Below, one piece after another: positions 62,530 to 64,000 of a stretch of DNA of 64,000 bases. Position 1 is the stretch's first letter. Each line of letters opens with the position of its first letter. Origin of the DNA: Bremerella sp. TYQ1 (GTDB taxonomy: Bacteria; Planctomycetota; Planctomycetia; Pirellulales; Pirellulaceae). Under the pieces are notes generated by a model. It was given only the letters and a program-made list of their open reading frames with translations. It had not been told where the DNA came from and searched no databases. The position numbers and the translations under genes are program-made. Location of the stretch: the NCBI RefSeq assembly GCF_020150455.1, contig NZ_CP083740.1, positions 2,170,001 through 2,234,000 on the forward strand. The letters run 5' to 3'.

Positions 62530-62606
62530 TCCACCGCTGCGAACCACGCCATTTGCTCGCGTGTCCAGTCAGCTTTCTGGGAGCCTTCTTTCTGGAAGTC
62601 GAAACG

Positions 62607-62897
62607 ATGAGCCTGGACCGAGCAGCTGAAGAGATTGAACGATGGTATGCCGATCGCTGCGACGGGCAATGGGAACATAAACTTGGGGTTCGGATCGAAA
62701 CGACCGACAACCCTGGTTGGCTGGCGACGTTTGACGTATTGCCACTGGACTCTTCTAAACTGGCCGACGTACTGGGGAGTCTTCTACGCGAGCATCAGGC
62801 CCAAGTCAGTACCGATGGGAAATTGGTACGTATCTTCGCTCCGCATCTGCAGCAATGCCTTCTCGCGGTCGAGGTGGTACTCAAGTGCCAAGCCTGA
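62607..62897 (+). CDS. Imm53-family immunity protein-like
   Basis: A 96-residue protein. Its N-terminal half (IERWYADRCDGQWEHKLGVRIETTDNPGW) resembles the W-Y-x-x-x-C-D-G-x-W-E-H-x-x-G-V-x-I-x-T-x-D-N-P-G-W pattern of the Imm53 family of immunity proteins; the helical C-terminal part is shorter and more diverged. Imm53 proteins protect against polymorphic toxins. No toxin or secretion gene is visible nearby, and the gene lies between two PilZ genes. The ATG at 62607 was chosen. Confidence 0.72.
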   Translation: MSLDRAAEEIERWYADRCDGQWEHKLGVRIETTDNPGWLATFDVLPLDSSKLADVLGSLLREHQAQVSTDGKLVRIFAPHLQQCLLAVEVVLKCQA

Positions 62898-63043
62898 GCA
62901 ATCGTTACGTTCGTCACAACCCGATGCTTGTGTGGCAATTTACGAGCCACGCGGAGAGCAACACCAATTCGCGAGCTAGTTTTTTCATATCGCGTTAGAG
63001 AAACGCTGAAAACCTTTCTTTCACTTGCTGCTTGGCCGACGAT

Positions 63044-63505
63044 ATGAACTCGCTGGATGGCATCATGGCTCCAGAACATCCCGAGATGGACGAACAAACG
63101 TTTCAGCAGGTGCTCAGTCGCCTACCGATCAACGTCCGCGTGCCTCGGTCGCTTCAGGGGCTGCTAACGCCGGACGAGATCACCGCTTCGTGCTATGCCG
63201 ATCAACGTCAGTTTGCCCGGTTCAACAAGTTGAGCCGCGGACTGCTTAAGCGTGACGAGCAGCGTCCCAGCGAAGAAGATGCGCCAGCTTGGCACTTGGT
63301 GCTGATCACCGACATCTCGCGACTGGGAATCGGTCTGCTGCACAGCGAACCGCTTGCGCCTGGGCCGGAGCGAAACCTTTGGATCAGCGGTCCAGAGAAC
63401 GTCCGATTTCATGTCGTTCGCTGCACCCGCGTTAACGATCAGTGCTACCGAATCGGTGCGAGATTGACCGAGCCGTTTCAAGCGAAGTCGCTGCGTCGAC
63501 TGTAA
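63044..63505 (+). CDS. PilZ-domain protein (paralogue 2)
   Basis: A 153-residue paralogue of the protein at 62065. Shared features are INVRVPRS in the N-terminal region, RxxxR at 55-59 (RQFAR), DISRLG at 90-95, and GIGLLH plus VRCTRV near the C-terminus. Both binding motifs of a c-di-GMP PilZ domain are retained. The frame extends upstream to a TTG at 63032; the ATG at 63044 is preferred though the ribosome site is weak. It is 146 bp after the Imm53-like gene and probably co-transcribed with the HD-GYP cluster. Confidence 0.82.
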   Translation: MNSLDGIMAPEHPEMDEQTFQQVLSRLPINVRVPRSLQGLLTPDEITASCYADQRQFARFNKLSRGLLKRDEQRPSEEDAPAWHLVLITDISRLGIGLLHSEPLAPGPERNLWISGPENVRFHVVRCTRVNDQCYRIGARLTEPFQAKSLRRL

Positions 63506-63884
63506 TTCTTCCGAATTTTTGCTTGGCTCAATCATCAAGCCTTCTCTCAGGATCTGGTTACCGAGGGCAGGCGAAGCGTCTCCTCGGCGGTTGGCCCTTT
63601 GACATGGCGATTTCTGATCGAGACAGGCAAGTTGCCCCCCAAAGTTGTCCTTCTGCTTGCTTCGTGGCGTTAACTTTCCTACGCTACGAGAAAGAAATAA
63701 CGCCTGACGCGAGCAGAATTTAGCTCGGCGAAATGGATTCCTGAAACGGCGGCTTGAGCAGTTTCGTTTAACCTGTCGCGTTTCGACCGACTGCGGCGGC
63801 ACATGTCAGCGTTGGCTGGTTTGCCTGGCCGACGTTGGCTACGCTTTAGCTTTCACGGACAACGCTCTGAAGACTTCTCCCAGT
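63506..63884. other. Gene-free stretch before the right-edge gene
   Basis: 379 bp. Open frames here lack a recognisable protein or ribosome site. Nothing else identified. Confidence 0.45.
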
Positions 63885-64000
63885 ATGGCATCAACAATCG
63901 ACTCGGCGCGAAACGAATTCACTCCGCTGTTGGCGACTCCCTCGCGCCGCCGGTGGCTTACTGCGTTTCTTCTTTTCGGCATGTTGATGACAACCGGTTG
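63885..64000 (+). CDS. Partial CDS at right edge, probable membrane or secreted protein
   Basis: An ATG at 63885 opens a frame of 38 codons that runs off the window: MASTIDSARNEFTPLLATPS begins a basic N-terminus (RRRW), then a hydrophobic segment (LTAFLLFGMLMTTG). It looks like a signal peptide or first membrane helix, so it is probably real, but the family cannot be recognised from 38 residues. Confidence 0.55.
   Translation, partial: MASTIDSARNEFTPLLATPSRRRWLTAFLLFGMLMTTG

Overview
The window is bacterial chromosome of moderate-to-high G+C and almost certainly comes from a planctomycete, most likely the Pirellulaceae (Blastopirellula/Rhodopirellula-like). The evidence is four prepilin-like DUF1559 proteins with the H-P-G-G...D-G-S-V ending, a formylmethanofuran dehydrogenase subunit A homologue, a secreted Cys-type sulfatase, an RTX protein whose N-terminus carries a planctomycete-style L-E-E-R-A motif, many small lipoproteins, and short operons with long gene-free gaps. 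No transposase, integrase, prophage or CRISPR array was seen. One tRNA (Gln, CTG) is present. No species name can be given from sequence alone.

Layout. 1-8.2 kb: a left-truncated FHA-GAF-PP2C phosphatase, tRNA-Gln, an HtrA-type protease, a HAD phosphatase, an Xaa-Pro peptidase, a secreted unknown, and accB-accC. 8.2-16 kb: secreted sulfatase, small membrane protein, LamG-like protein, a 652-residue RTX-repeat protein, and the first DUF1559/lipoprotein cassette. 16-30 kb: PPi-dependent phosphofructokinase, two tandem paralogous secreted proteins, a haem-binding DUF3365 protein, three more DUF1559/lipoprotein cassettes, an ECF41-type sigma factor operon with an AhpD-like protein, a sialidase-like exo-enzyme, an XRE regulator with an NTF2-like tail and an FG-GAP protein. 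30-45.5 kb is mostly housekeeping: M28 peptidase, heptosyltransferase-like GT9, PDZ protein, two RNA methyltransferases, folD, siroheme sulfite/nitrite reductase, fhcA-like protein, tatC with a large insertion, manA, a pseudouridine synthase and pyrK. 45.5-64 kb: rpsT, a TPR protein, fused cobA-hemD, an exported terpenoid-cyclase-fold protein, a class V aminotransferase, coaD, a large Tim44-like/zinc-ribbon/TerB-like protein, mcsA-mcsB, trpE, a monooxygenase, an exported methyltransferase, then an HD-GYP/PilZ cluster that also holds an Imm53-like gene, and the start of a truncated gene at the right edge.

Functional links. The AhpD-like and ECF41 genes form an operon with a sequence upstream that matches the ECF41 target promoter, so the pair is probably autoregulated. 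McsA and McsB suggest protein-arginine phosphorylation. HD-GYP with a translationally coupled PilZ gene and a PilZ paralogue nearby form a cyclic-di-GMP module. Four DUF1559 genes are each followed by a small lipoprotein gene, a repeated cassette of unknown purpose. Several intergenic inverted repeats share a REPIN-like design (GTAGG plus a mini-hairpin, in opposed copies).

Candidates for something undescribed are the duplicated Tim44-like/zinc-ribbon architecture at 53.5-55.8 kb, the DUF1559-lipoprotein cassettes, the paired 30-bp promoter-like sequences at 8.47 and 53.37 kb, and the HD-GYP/PilZ/Imm53 cluster. All functions are inferred from the sequence by eye; no database search was run.
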